Shown: positions 46,218 through 54,784, numbered from the stretch's first letter. The stretch is DNA of 64,000 nt from Streptomyces hyaluromycini (GCF_002217755.1 NZ_BCFL01000017.1:186001-250000); one strand, 5' to 3'. Notes: a model not told the origin generated them from the letters alone. Made by a program: numbers and translations.

Positions 46218-46991
46218 TCAGTTGTTCCAGGTCTCGTCGTACGGGTCGGCCGGGGTCGGGATCGGCTTGGCGTCGGTGACCTGGAGGAACGGGATCGGGC
46301 CGTTGTTCACCGGGTCGCGGGTCTGCTTGGTGGTGTAGGTGCCCGTCACCTGGAGCCAGGCGTCCGGCTGCAGGACCGGGGGGATCTTGCCGGTCAGGCC
46401 CACCTTCACCGGCTGGGCGTCCGCCGCACAGCAGTTGAGGGCCATGCGGACGAGATACGGGGTGCCGGCCGAGTCGACGGCCACGAAACCGGCGATCCGG
46501 ACCTGGCGGCCGGCCAGCGAGCGGCCGTGGTCGTAGACCGCGCGGCCCGCGTAGTCGACGAGGTTGAGCGGCATCGGGTCGGACTTGGGCAACTTCAGGT
46601 AGCCGTACGGCTGTTGCAGGGCCGTGCCGGTGCGCAGCGCGCTGTAGGAGCCGAGCGCGGGCGGGGCGACGAGGATCAGGGCGAGGAGCGGAAGGACCAG
46701 CAGCCAGGAGATCCGGGGTTCCGGATGCGCATGTACCTCGGGCTGTGCCTCGTGCTGTGCGTGGGACTGCGCCTCGTGCTGTGTCTCGGGTGCGGCCTCC
46801 TTCCGGGCGCGGGCGCGCTTCCACTCGTACCAGGCCGTCGCCAGTGCCGAGACGATCAGGACGGCGCCCGCGGCCAGCACCAGCGGCTGCAGGCCCGCCT
46901 TGACGTAGCGCAGGTAGAGGTTGGTGCCGCCCGCGTGCAGCAGGGCCGCGCCCACCAGGAACATCACCGCCGCCTGTGCCTGCCGGTTCAC
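46218..46991 (-). CDS. TIGR03943 family permease subunit (YcgQ-like)
   Basis: 257 residues from GTG 46991. Two or three N-terminal membrane segments (about 5-50) and another near 95-115, with a His-rich linker (HEAQSHAQHEAQPEVHAHPE), are followed by a soluble domain (VRIAGFVAVDSAGTPYLVRM, NCCAADAQPVKVGL with a Cys pair). The family is partner to a YraQ/DUF318 permease, which is at 48545-49588. The two genes are now split by a TnpB element inserted at their former four-base overlap, and the Shine-Dalgarno now lies in the element. Confidence 0.85.
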   Translation of the reverse strand: MNRQAQAAVMFLVGAALLHAGGTNLYLRYVKAGLQPLVLAAGAVLIVSALATAWYEWKRARARKEAAPETQHEAQSHAQHEAQPEVHAHPEPRISWLLVLPLLALILVAPPALGSYSALRTGTALQQPYGYLKLPKSDPMPLNLVDYAGRAVYDHGRSLAGRQVRIAGFVAVDSAGTPYLVRMALNCCAADAQPVKVGLTGKIPPVLQPDAWLQVTGTYTTKQTRDPVNNGPIPFLQVTDAKPIPTPADPYDETWNN

Positions 46992-47075
46992 CGGGTCCCT
47001 CCGAGGATGCCCCAGGCCTCAGCCCGGGGAGGAACCGGACTCCTGCGGAGCGAAGCGGGGAGAGCCGGATCGCCG

Positions 47076-47234
47076 TCAGAGCGATCCGGCGCCCGCCTCA
47101 GCGGCGACGCGCTCGGCCTCCAGCCTGTAGACGATCTCGGAGTTGAGGGACCTGCGGGCGGACTTGGCCTCAGAGACCAGCCACTCGTGCAGGTCGGCGG
47201 GCAGACGGAGCGTGATGCGCTTCTCTTCATCCAT
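47076..47234 (-). CDS. Arc/ribbon-helix-helix protein inside the TnpB element
   Basis: 52 residues, MDEEKRITLRLPADLHEWLV, then ARRSLNSEIVYRLEAER. This is an Arc-type ribbon-helix-helix: a short beta strand, two helices and conserved NSEI. It is divergent from tnpB with 50 bp between the two starts, where promoters and an operator could overlap, so it probably represses tnpB or its own gene. Missed in many annotations because of its size. I recall similar RHH genes beside standalone tnpB genes of Streptomyces, but cannot verify this. Confidence 0.8.
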   Translation of the reverse strand: MDEEKRITLRLPADLHEWLVSEAKSARRSLNSEIVYRLEAERVAAEAGAGSL

Positions 47235-47284
47235 GACTCCAGGTTAGTGTCTTTCCAGCAGATAACCAGTGGTAGCGTGGTGTC

Positions 47285-48511
47285 ATGGCGACACGAACGA
47301 AGGTTTCGGAGGGCGCCGGGCACGCCCGGTACACCTACCGGCTCCGGGTGTCGTCCACGGCCCGCGCGGCATTGCTCGCCGAGTGGGACCGATGCCGGTG
47401 GGCCTGGAACGAATGCATCGCCAAGTCCCGCGCCGTGCACGCCCGCAACCGGGCACACCCCGAAGACAGGCTGACGTGCGGCCCGGCGCAACTCGACAAG
47501 ATGCTGACCGAAGCCCGCGCGCGCACGCAGTGGCTCCGCGACGGCGCCTCTGTGCCGCAGCAGCAGATCATCCGGGACTTCGCCAAGTCCCGCTCCAAGG
47601 CACTGAAGGACATCGACCTGCGCCTGCCCATGCGGCAACGCGCCGGGATGCCCAAGGTGAAGAAGAAGCGCGAGGCACTGCCCACGCTGAACTACACGAC
47701 CCGGGGCTTCCGTCTGAAGGACGACCGCCTGCATCTCGCGGGCGGCATCATGCTGACCGTGGTGTGGTCCCGGGATCTTCCGGCCGTGCCGTCGTCGGTG
47801 CGGGTGTACCGGGACGCGGTGGGGCACTGGTACGCGTCGTTCGTCGTCGCCACAGAAACGCAGCCCCTCCCCGCGGCCGGCGCGGTGCTCGGTGTGGACT
47901 GGGGAGTGAAGGAGACCGCCACCACCACGTCCGACGCCCACGACCTCCCTCACGCCCAGCACGGCCGGAAGGCTCAGACCAAGCTGACCCGCTACGACAG
48001 GATGATGGCTCGTCGTAAGCCGAAGAAGGGCCACGCCGGGTCCAGGGGCTACCGCAAGGCCAAGGAGTGGCGGGCGAAGACTTACGCGAAGATCGCCCGA
48101 CAGCGGCAGGACACTGCCCGCAAGTGGGCCAGGCGCGTCGTGCGCGACCACGACGCGATCGCTGTTGAGGACTTCCGGCCCAAGTTCCTCAGCCGTACCA
48201 CCATGGCGCGCAAGGCGGCGGATGCCGCAATCGGCGCAACGAAGGCGGCGCTGCTGGAGATGGGCCACAAGCACGGGCGGGACGTCCGCCTCGTGCATCC
48301 CGCGCACACCACCATGGACTGCGCGTCGTGCGGAGCGAGAACCAAGCACGCACTTCCTCTTTCGGAACGTACCTACACCTGCACCACGTGCGGCACGGTG
48401 TCCCCCAGGGACAAGAACTCCGCGCGCGTGATGCTGGTCCGGGCTGGTCTCATCCCGGCTGGTGCCGAGGGCGTAAGACCTCGGGGAACGCTGTTCCCCG
48501 AGGCCGTCTGA
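47285..48511 (+). CDS. tnpB: TnpB RNA-guided nuclease (IS605 OrfB)
   Basis: 408 residues. The RuvC catalytic residues are intact: Asp 205 (LGVDWG), Glu 295 (AVEDF) and Asp 376 (RDKNSA). The zinc finger has cysteines at 346, 349, 366 and 369. The N-terminal domain is complete, beginning MATRTKVSEGAGHARYTYRL. TnpB proteins cut DNA next to a transposon-associated motif with a guide from the right end of the element, favouring retention of the element. The coding end overlaps the first hairpin of the putative reRNA. ATG 47285 fits the family length. Confidence 0.93.
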   Translation: MATRTKVSEGAGHARYTYRLRVSSTARAALLAEWDRCRWAWNECIAKSRAVHARNRAHPEDRLTCGPAQLDKMLTEARARTQWLRDGASVPQQQIIRDFAKSRSKALKDIDLRLPMRQRAGMPKVKKKREALPTLNYTTRGFRLKDDRLHLAGGIMLTVVWSRDLPAVPSSVRVYRDAVGHWYASFVVATETQPLPAAGAVLGVDWGVKETATTTSDAHDLPHAQHGRKAQTKLTRYDRMMARRKPKKGHAGSRGYRKAKEWRAKTYAKIARQRQDTARKWARRVVRDHDAIAVEDFRPKFLSRTTMARKAADAAIGATKAALLEMGHKHGRDVRLVHPAHTTMDCASCGARTKHALPLSERTYTCTTCGTVSPRDKNSARVMLVRAGLIPAGAEGVRPRGTLFPEAV

Positions 48512-48548
48512 GCCAGGAATCCCCTCGCTCAGCGAGGGGAGGATTCAA
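48479..48548 (+). ncRNA. Candidate reRNA (omega RNA) 3' scaffold
   Basis: The end of tnpB and its downstream flank hold an 11-bp perfect hairpin (48479-48489 with 48493-48503) and a 9-bp hairpin (48521-48529 with 48531-48539), followed by GGATTCAA at the element boundary. This matches known TnpB guide RNAs, whose scaffold ends at the right end and whose guide is the flanking DNA (from 48549). The 5' end inside tnpB is not determined. Confidence 0.45.
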
Positions 48549-49588
48549 AGCAGCACCGCCCCGGTCAGGACCGCGCCCGCGATCGCCGCCACGAAGGTGG
48601 CCGGGGCGAACCGCAGGGCGAAGCCGCGGCCGAAGGTGCCCGCCTGCATCGCGAAGAGCTTGAGGTCGATCATCGGGCCCACGATCAGGAACGCCAGCTT
48701 CGCGGTGAGCGAGAACTGGGTCAGGGAAGCCGCCACGAACGCGTCCGCCTCCGAACAGATGGACAGGAGTACGGCCAGGATCGACAGGGCGAAGATCGCG
48801 ACCACCGGGTTGGCGGCCGCCGTGCGCAGCCACTCCGCCGGGGCCACCGCCTTCAGGGTCGCCGCCGCCATCGCGCCGAGGACCAGGAAGCCGCCCGCCT
48901 GCATGGTGTCGTGCCGCACCGAGGACCAGAACGCCTCCCCCTTGGTCTCGCCCTCGTGGTGCGCGTGCGCCGGCAGGCGCAGCCAGTCGGTGCGGCCGAG
49001 CCGCTGCCACAGCCAGCCCATCGCACACGCCACCAGCAGGCTGCCGGCGAACCGGCCCACGACCATCTCGGGGTTGCGCGGGAACGCCACCGCCGTCGCC
49101 GTCAGCACGATCGGGTTGATCGCGGGGGCGGAGAGGAGGAAGGCGATGGCCGCGGCCGGGGTGACGCCCCGGCGGACCAGGGCGCCGGCCACCGGGACCG
49201 ACGCGCACTCGCAGCCCGGGAGCACCACACCGGCCAGTCCCGCGACCGGTACCGCCAGGGCGGGGTGGCCGGGCAGGGCGCGGGCGAAGAAGGAGGGCGG
49301 GACGAAGACCGCGATCGCCGCGGAGAGAAGCACCCCCAGGACGAGGAACGGGAGCGCCTGGACGACCACCGCCACGAACACCGTCATCCAGCTCTGCATC
49401 ACCGGTTTCGACAGCGCGCCGCGTACCGGCCCCTGGAACACCACGACCACGAGGAGGAGCAGGGTCAGGGCCAGCGGGGAGTTGAGGTGCCAGCCCTCCT
49501 GGCCGGGCGGGGTGCGGGTGCCGTCGGCGCCGGGCGTCCCGTCCTCGGGCGCGGCCCCGGGCGGGGCGGCTTTCTCGGTGATGGCCAC
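48545..49588 (-). CDS. DUF318/YraQ-type permease (YcgR-like)
   Basis: 347 residues from GTG 49588. About eight to ten membrane segments; motif GVVLPGCECASVPVAGALVR and LLSICSEADAFVAAS with Glu/Cys residues in the transport core are typical of the family. The protein likely works with the TIGR03943 partner. The insertion of the TnpB element at its 3' end leaves the encoded product unchanged: the last codons become CTG CTT TGA in place of CTG CTG TGA. Substrate is not known; metal is possible. Confidence 0.87.
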   Translation of the reverse strand: MAITEKAAPPGAAPEDGTPGADGTRTPPGQEGWHLNSPLALTLLLLVVVVFQGPVRGALSKPVMQSWMTVFVAVVVQALPFLVLGVLLSAAIAVFVPPSFFARALPGHPALAVPVAGLAGVVLPGCECASVPVAGALVRRGVTPAAAIAFLLSAPAINPIVLTATAVAFPRNPEMVVGRFAGSLLVACAMGWLWQRLGRTDWLRLPAHAHHEGETKGEAFWSSVRHDTMQAGGFLVLGAMAAATLKAVAPAEWLRTAAANPVVAIFALSILAVLLSICSEADAFVAASLTQFSLTAKLAFLIVGPMIDLKLFAMQAGTFGRGFALRFAPATFVAAIAGAVLTGAVLL

Positions 49589-49687
49589 GGGTCGGATACC
49601 TCCGGCACTTCGGTCAGATCGGGGATTATGCTCCCTCCCCTTCCCTACGGGCGGTCAGGGGTGGCTGTTCACTTCGTTGCTGGAACC

Positions 49688-51679
49688 ATGCGTCCCGTTG
49701 AGGCAGTCTTTTCCCTTGTGGCGAGCGTTCCGTATCAAGGTGGTGGCGGCCCGGCCCAGATGGTGGTGTGCGGGGACGACGGACTTGCGCACCGGCTGGC
49801 CGCCGAGTTGCGCACGGTCTACGGCGAACAGGTCACCCTTGTCGTGCCGCCGGACGTGCGCATCGCCCGGCCGCCGGTCGTCGGACGCGCCCGGGCCGCC
49901 TCGGCCGCGCTGTTCGACCGGGTGGTCAGCGCGACCGTGGGACGGACGGGCGGCAACGGTGGCAACGGCGGCGGGAACGGGAGCAGCGGTGGCGGTACCG
50001 GTGCGGTCGCCGGTGCCGGTGAAGGGCCGCGCGGGGAAAGGGTGCTGGAGGCCGTCGAGGCCACTGAGGCGGTGCTCGCCGAGGCCGGTGTGGAGCGGGC
50101 CGCCGCGCTCGCGCTCGTGTACGACGACGACGAGACCAACATCCGGGCCGCTCTCACCGCCCGCCGGCTGAATCCACGGCTGCGGCTCGTACTGCGGCTG
50201 TACAACCGGCGGTTGGGGCAGCACATCGAGGAACTCCTCGACCAGGCAGCCGCGTTGGCGACAGGGGACGCGGACGGCGGCGGGGGCGGCGCGGTGGGGG
50301 ACGCCTCCACGATCGTGCTGTCCGACGCCGACACCGCCGCGCCCGCGCTCGCCGCCACCGCGCTCGCCGGGCGTGGCAAGGTCATCCATACGGAGGGCCT
50401 GGTGCTGCGGGCGGTGGACCTGCCGCCGGGTGCCGTCGCGGGGCAGGACGCCGTCGAACAGGGGCTGTTCCCGCTGGCGTTGCTCTCGCCGAACAGCACC
50501 GGGCCCGAGCCGGTCGAGGGCGGCCGGGAGCGGGGGCCGCTGCTGCTGCCGGACGGGGAGCAGGTACGGGCGGCCGCGGACGAGCGTGGCGTGATGGTGC
50601 TGGAGCACGTGTTGTTGTCCGCGGGGGCGGCGGAGCCGGCCGGGCGCGGGGTCGGGGTCGTACCGCCGCTCGCCTCGCTGTTCTCGCGGCGGCTCAGGTG
50701 GTCGCTGGCCGGGAGTGTGGGGTGCGTGGTCGCGCTCGCGGTCGCCCTGTCGGTGGTGACGGGCATTCACCCGGTACGGGCCTTCTACTACACGCTCCTC
50801 GACCTGTTCGCCATCGACAATCCCGCGATCGGGGCGCCGCTCGGCCGGCAGATCCTCCAGTTGCTGACGGGGCTGGTCGGGTTGCTGCTGCTGCCGGTGC
50901 TGCTGGCGGCGGTCCTTGAGGCGCTCGGGACCTTCCGGACCGCGTCCGCGCTGCGCAAGCCGCCTCGGGGGCTGGGTGGGCATGTGGTGCTCCTCGGGCT
51001 GGGGAAGATCGGTACCCGCGTGCTGACGCGGTTGCGGGAGCTGCACGTTCCCGTGGTGTGCGTCGAGTCGGATCCCGAGGCGCGCGGGCTGGCGGTGGCG
51101 CGGCGGCTGCGGGTGCCGGTGGTGCTCGGGGACGTGACCCAGGAAGGGGTGCTGGAGGCCGCCAAGATCCATCGGGCGCAGGCGCTGCTCGCGGTGACCA
51201 GCGCCGACACGACGAATCTGGAGGCCGTGCTGTACGCGCGGGCCCTGCGGCCCGATCTGACGGCCGTGCTGCGGCTGTACGACGACGACTTCGCGACCGC
51301 CGTGTACCGGACGCTGCGGGCGGCGCATCCGCATGCCGTCACCCGGAGCCGGAGCGTGTCCTATCTGGCGGCGCCGTCCTTCGCGGGGGCGATGCTGGGG
51401 CGGCAGATCCTCGGGGCGATTCCGGTGGAGCGGAAGGTGTTGCTGGTGGCGGTGGTGGAGGTGGGCGGGCATCCGCAGTTGGAGGGGCGGACCGTGGAGG
51501 GGGCGTTCCGGGCAGGGGCGTGGCGGGTGCTGGCGCTTGAGGGCCGGCAGGGGGTTGCGGCGGGGGAGTACGTGTTGCGGGGTGGGGACCGGGTGGTGGT
51601 GGTCGCCACCCGGAGGGGGCTGGCGGAGTTGTCCGGCCGCCGATCCTTGCCCACCCACCCACCCGACTCACTCGGTTGA
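49688..51679 (+). CDS. TrkA-N/NAD-binding channel-like membrane protein (CASTOR-like)
   Basis: 663 residues with two nucleotide-binding (TrkA_N/RCK) halves: an N-terminal one (MVVCGDDGLAHRLAAELRTV) and a C-terminal one (HVVLLGLGKIGTRVLTRLRE...VCVESDPEARGLAVA). Two or three membrane segments between (WSLAGSVGCVVALAVALSVV, LLTGLVGLLLLPVLLAAVLE) flank FYYTLLDLFAID, giving a pore-like layout as in CASTOR/POLLUX ion channels. Gly/Ser-rich insert near residue 90. Start 49688 is uncertain; 49760 is the next ATG. It may conduct K+ or Ca2+ under ligand control. Confidence 0.8.
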   Translation: MRPVEAVFSLVASVPYQGGGGPAQMVVCGDDGLAHRLAAELRTVYGEQVTLVVPPDVRIARPPVVGRARAASAALFDRVVSATVGRTGGNGGNGGGNGSSGGGTGAVAGAGEGPRGERVLEAVEATEAVLAEAGVERAAALALVYDDDETNIRAALTARRLNPRLRLVLRLYNRRLGQHIEELLDQAAALATGDADGGGGGAVGDASTIVLSDADTAAPALAATALAGRGKVIHTEGLVLRAVDLPPGAVAGQDAVEQGLFPLALLSPNSTGPEPVEGGRERGPLLLPDGEQVRAAADERGVMVLEHVLLSAGAAEPAGRGVGVVPPLASLFSRRLRWSLAGSVGCVVALAVALSVVTGIHPVRAFYYTLLDLFAIDNPAIGAPLGRQILQLLTGLVGLLLLPVLLAAVLEALGTFRTASALRKPPRGLGGHVVLLGLGKIGTRVLTRLRELHVPVVCVESDPEARGLAVARRLRVPVVLGDVTQEGVLEAAKIHRAQALLAVTSADTTNLEAVLYARALRPDLTAVLRLYDDDFATAVYRTLRAAHPHAVTRSRSVSYLAAPSFAGAMLGRQILGAIPVERKVLLVAVVEVGGHPQLEGRTVEGAFRAGAWRVLALEGRQGVAAGEYVLRGGDRVVVVATRRGLAELSGRRSLPTHPPDSLG

Positions 51680-51912
51680 GGGGTGGGGGTGGGAGGGCTG
51701 GGGTGGTGGGGGTACGTGCGGGTGCGTCGTGGCTGATCGCGCAGTTCCCCGCGCCCCTTTCGGGGCGCTTCAGTGCTGCCTCCTCAGCAGTGACCCGCGC
51801 CCTTGTCGGGGCGCTTCAGTGTTGCCTTCTCAGCAGTGACCCGCGGCCCGGTCATACCCCGGCGGGTTGAAGCCCTCGCTCCTTCACGGACCGAGTCGGG
51901 TGGGTGGGTGGG
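51650..51912. repeat. 22-bp inverted repeat enclosing 46-bp tandem repeats
   Basis: The arms 51650-51675 (with a 4-base insertion) and 51891-51912 are complementary over 22 bases of a CCCACC-rich sequence. The left arm lies in the end of the channel gene and the right ends nine bases before the stop of the S9 peptidase gene. Between them, two 46-bp tandem units (51749-51794 and 51795-51840) each hold a GCGCCC...GGGCGC hairpin, and the first continues a truncated copy of the common intergenic repeat. Confidence 0.85.
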
Positions 51913-51920
51913 AAAAAAGG

Positions 51921-53741
51921 TCAGTCTGTCGGCGCTGTCGCCGTAGGCGTGAGGTGGCGCTCGGCGAACTCCATTTCCAGGCGGAGTTGCTTGATGCGTT
52001 CGTCCACCACCAGGGAGCCGTGGCCCGCGTCGTAGCGGTAGACCTCGTGCGGGGCCGAGCGGGCTGCCAGGCGGTTGACGTAGTTGTCGATCTGGCGGAT
52101 CGGGCAGCGGGGGTCGTTGAGGCCGGCCGAGATGTAGACGGGGGCCTTGACGTCGTCGACGTAGGTCAGGGGGGAGGAGGCCGCGAAGCGGTCGGGGACC
52201 TCTTCCGGGGTGCCGCCCAGCAGCGTGCGGTCCATCGCCTTCAGTGACTCCATCTCGTCGTGGTACGCCGTGACGTAGTCGGCGACCGGGACGACCGCGA
52301 TGCCCACCGCCCAGGAGGCGGGCTGGGTGCCCAGGCCGAGGAGCGTGAGGTAGCCGCCCCAGGAGCCGCCGGTCAGGACGAGGCGGTCGGGGTCGGCGAG
52401 GCCGGACTCGACCGCCCAGTCCCGGACCGCCGCCACGTCCTCCAGCTCGATCAGGCCCACCCGGTGCTTCAGCGCGTCCGTCCAGGCCCGGCCGTAACCC
52501 GTGGAGCCGCGGTAGTTGATGCGGACCACCGCGTACCCGTGGTCCACCCAGGCCGCCGGGCCCGCCGCGAAGCCGTCGCTGTCGTGCCAGGTCGGGCCGC
52601 CGTGCAGGTCGAAGACGGTGGGGAGGGGGCCGACGGCTCCGGCCGGCTTCTGGATCAGGGCGTGGATGGGGCCGCCGGGGCCCTCCACCCACGCGTCCGA
52701 GACCGGGACCGACTGCGGGCACCTCATCCCGGGCGGGTCCAGGACCACCTCGCCGGTCGTCGAGCGGACCACCGGCGGCTCGGCGGCCGACGACCAGAGG
52801 TACTCGACGGTGCCGTCGGGGCGGGCCGTGGCCCCCGAGACGGAGCCCGGCGGGGTCGGGATGCGCGCCAGCTCGTGCGTGGCCAGGTCGTAGCGGAACA
52901 GGTCGCTGCGGGCCTTGTGGCTGTGCGCGACGAGCAGCGCGCTGCCGTCCGGGTACCACTCCGCGCTCACGTCGCCCGGCAGGTCGAGGGTCAGGTCCGT
53001 CTGCTCGCCGGAGACGACGTCCCAGACCAGGGGCTCCCAGCGGCCGCGCCGCTGGTGGCCGATGAGCAGGCGCGGGTCGCCGTCGACCGGGGCGAAGCCC
53101 AGCACCTCCAGGCCCAGCTCCTCCGTGCCGCCGTCGGTGTCGTCGAGGTCGGCGACCGTCGTACCGTCCGGACGGACCACGCGCAGCGCCGAGTGCATCG
53201 CGTCACCGTGCTCGGTGTGCTCGATCGCGATCAGCGAGCCGTCGTGGGAGAGGTCGCCGACCCCCGCCGACTCGGCGTGCCGGTAGATCTCCAGCGGCTC
53301 CTGGCCTGTTCTGGCCAGGAAGATCGTCGTACCTTCGTCGTCCGTCGAGCGGCCCACGACCGCCGTACGGCCGTCCCGGCCCAGCGCCAGGCCCGAGGGG
53401 TACGACGGATCCAGGCCCGGCGTCGCCTCCTCGTCGGCGCCGCCGCCGAAGGGCTGGCGGCGCCAGACACCGAACTCGTCGCCGTCCTTGTCGTCGAACC
53501 ACCAGATCCACGCGCCGTCCGGGGAGAGCAGGCCGTCCGTCGTGCCGTTCGGCCGGTTCGTCGCCTGGCGCTGCTCCCCGCTCGCACGGTCCCAGGCGTA
53601 CAGCTCGTACGTCCCCGTCGCGTTCGACACGAACAGGGAACGGTCGGGGGCGTCCTCCGCCCAGTCCGGCAGGGAGACCCGAGGAGCGCGGAAGCGCTTC
53701 TCCCAGTCCGGCATGTCGCTCTCACTCATGGCCGCAGTCAT
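51921..53741 (-). CDS. S9 family prolyl oligopeptidase-type serine peptidase
   Basis: 606 residues. N-terminal beta-propeller of about 360 residues (repeats such as LFVSNATGTYELYAWDRASG, SPDGAWIWWFDDKDGDEF) is followed by an alpha/beta hydrolase domain: TVFDLHGGPTW, nucleophile GGSWGGYL, Asp in GLNDPRCP and His in DAGHGSLV. These are the S9 triad. Peptides or acylated small substrates are cut or transferred in the cytoplasm; no signal peptide is visible. Start 53741 (MTAAMSES) is chosen; ATG 53729 is four codons later. Divergent from SURF1. Confidence 0.9.
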   Translation of the reverse strand: MTAAMSESDMPDWEKRFRAPRVSLPDWAEDAPDRSLFVSNATGTYELYAWDRASGEQRQATNRPNGTTDGLLSPDGAWIWWFDDKDGDEFGVWRRQPFGGGADEEATPGLDPSYPSGLALGRDGRTAVVGRSTDDEGTTIFLARTGQEPLEIYRHAESAGVGDLSHDGSLIAIEHTEHGDAMHSALRVVRPDGTTVADLDDTDGGTEELGLEVLGFAPVDGDPRLLIGHQRRGRWEPLVWDVVSGEQTDLTLDLPGDVSAEWYPDGSALLVAHSHKARSDLFRYDLATHELARIPTPPGSVSGATARPDGTVEYLWSSAAEPPVVRSTTGEVVLDPPGMRCPQSVPVSDAWVEGPGGPIHALIQKPAGAVGPLPTVFDLHGGPTWHDSDGFAAGPAAWVDHGYAVVRINYRGSTGYGRAWTDALKHRVGLIELEDVAAVRDWAVESGLADPDRLVLTGGSWGGYLTLLGLGTQPASWAVGIAVVPVADYVTAYHDEMESLKAMDRTLLGGTPEEVPDRFAASSPLTYVDDVKAPVYISAGLNDPRCPIRQIDNYVNRLAARSAPHEVYRYDAGHGSLVVDERIKQLRLEMEFAERHLTPTATAPTD

Positions 53742-53846
53742 GGCCCCATAGTGCCCGTCCCCGCCCGCAAAGCGTCGAGGAGTGTCCGCAGCCTGTGGAT
53801 AACTTTGCGAACCCCCAGGTAGACGTCCAGGCCGACACCCGCCCGG

Positions 53847-53930
53847 CAGACCGGTCGGAAGACCGGCCGACAGACCGTCCGACAGACCGGCCGGAAGACC
53901 GTCCGGCGGACCGGTCGGCGGACCGGTCGG
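53847..53930. repeat. 12-bp tandem repeat upstream of SURF1
   Basis: Seven imperfect copies of a 12-bp unit like CAGACCGGTCGG lie just before the SURF1 gene. They read in frame as Asp-Arg-Pro repeats if a GTG at 53795 were the start. They sit 66 bp upstream of the preferred GTG 53996. Confidence 0.9.
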
Positions 53931-53995
53931 CAAGGCCGCCGGACGCGCCCACCCCGCCCGTAAACCGCCATGAACCGCCCCGTACCGTGGACGGT

Positions 53996-54784
53996 GTGTA
54001 CCGCTTCCTGCTGACACCCCGCTGGTGGGGCATCAACGTTTTCGTGCTGCTCGCCATCCCGTTCTGCATCTTCATGGGGTCGTGGCAGCTGAGCCGCTTC
54101 GAGGCGCGTGTCGAGGCGCATCGCAGCGCCGACAAGCAGGTCGAGACGGCGAAGACGGAGGCGGCCCGGCCGCTCGCCGAACTGCTCCCCGTCGACCAGT
54201 CGACCTCCGGCCAGCGGGCCACCGTCACCGGCCGGTACGCCAAGCAGCTGCTCGTGCCCGACCGCCAGGTCGACGGGAAGAACGGCTTCTACGTCCTGAC
54301 CCTGCTGCGCACCGACTCCGGCAGAGCCCTGCCCGTCGTACGCGGCTGGCTGCCCGGCAGGGCCGACGCCGCCAAGGCGCCCGCCCCGCCCACCGGCGAG
54401 GTCACCGTCACCGGCGCGCTGCAGGCCTCCGAGACGCCGGGGGACGACGGCGTCAGCGCCCAGGGCGGGCTGCCGTCGGGGCAGACGGCGGCGATCAGCG
54501 CGGCCTCACTCGTGAACCTGGTGCCGTACCCCGTGTACGACGCGTGGATCACCCTGGACAAGGCCGACTCGGGGATGACGGCCGTGCCGGCGACCGCGCC
54601 GGACAACTCGGGGCTCGACCTGAAGGCGTTCCAGAACCTCGGCTACACCGGTGAGTGGTTCGTGTTCGCGGGGTTCGTGGTGTTCATGTGGTTCCGGCTG
54701 CTGCGCCGCGAGGTGGAGTTCGCCCGGGACGCGGCGCTCGGCCTGGTCCCGGACGAGGAAGCCCGGCAGCCGACCGCCGTATGA
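53996..54784 (+). CDS. SURF1 family cytochrome oxidase biogenesis protein
   Basis: 262 residues starting VYRFLLTPRWWG. An N-terminal membrane segment (WWGINVFVLLAIPFCIFMGSWQL) and a C-terminal one (WFVFAGFVVFMWFRLL) flank a periplasmic domain with the SURF1 motifs SGQRATVTGRY, VVRGWLPG and VTVTGALQASETP. SURF1 helps assemble heme a in the aa3-type oxidase. GTG 53996 is chosen; a GTG at 53795 would add a low-complexity Asp-Arg-Pro lead from the tandem repeat. The downstream anti-sigma-like gene converges. Confidence 0.92.
   Translation: MYRFLLTPRWWGINVFVLLAIPFCIFMGSWQLSRFEARVEAHRSADKQVETAKTEAARPLAELLPVDQSTSGQRATVTGRYAKQLLVPDRQVDGKNGFYVLTLLRTDSGRALPVVRGWLPGRADAAKAPAPPTGEVTVTGALQASETPGDDGVSAQGGLPSGQTAAISAASLVNLVPYPVYDAWITLDKADSGMTAVPATAPDNSGLDLKAFQNLGYTGEWFVFAGFVVFMWFRLLRREVEFARDAALGLVPDEEARQPTAV

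Larger units (their letters stand above)
46992..48548 (+). mobile_element. TnpB element (IS200/IS605-like, without TnpA)
   Basis: 1557 bp defined by reconstruction: removing it joins TTCAC (46987-46991) to AGCAGC (48549-48554) and restores a GTGA overlap of the two host genes. The right end is TTCAA with two hairpins just inside (48479-48503 and 48521-48539), as in IS605 right ends; the left end also has a short GC hairpin. It carries tnpB and a divergent ribbon-helix-helix gene, and no Y1 transposase, so it would need TnpA in trans to move. There is no target duplication, as expected for this family. Confidence 0.8.

Noticed and set aside
46987..46991. Calling TTCAC a proven TAM of this TnpB
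   Set aside because: It is only the left flank of one insertion; no second insertion site is available here for comparison, so it is kept as a candidate.
53847..53930. Possible CRISPR array
   Set aside because: The units are contiguous 12-mers without spacers, and no cas genes occur in the window.
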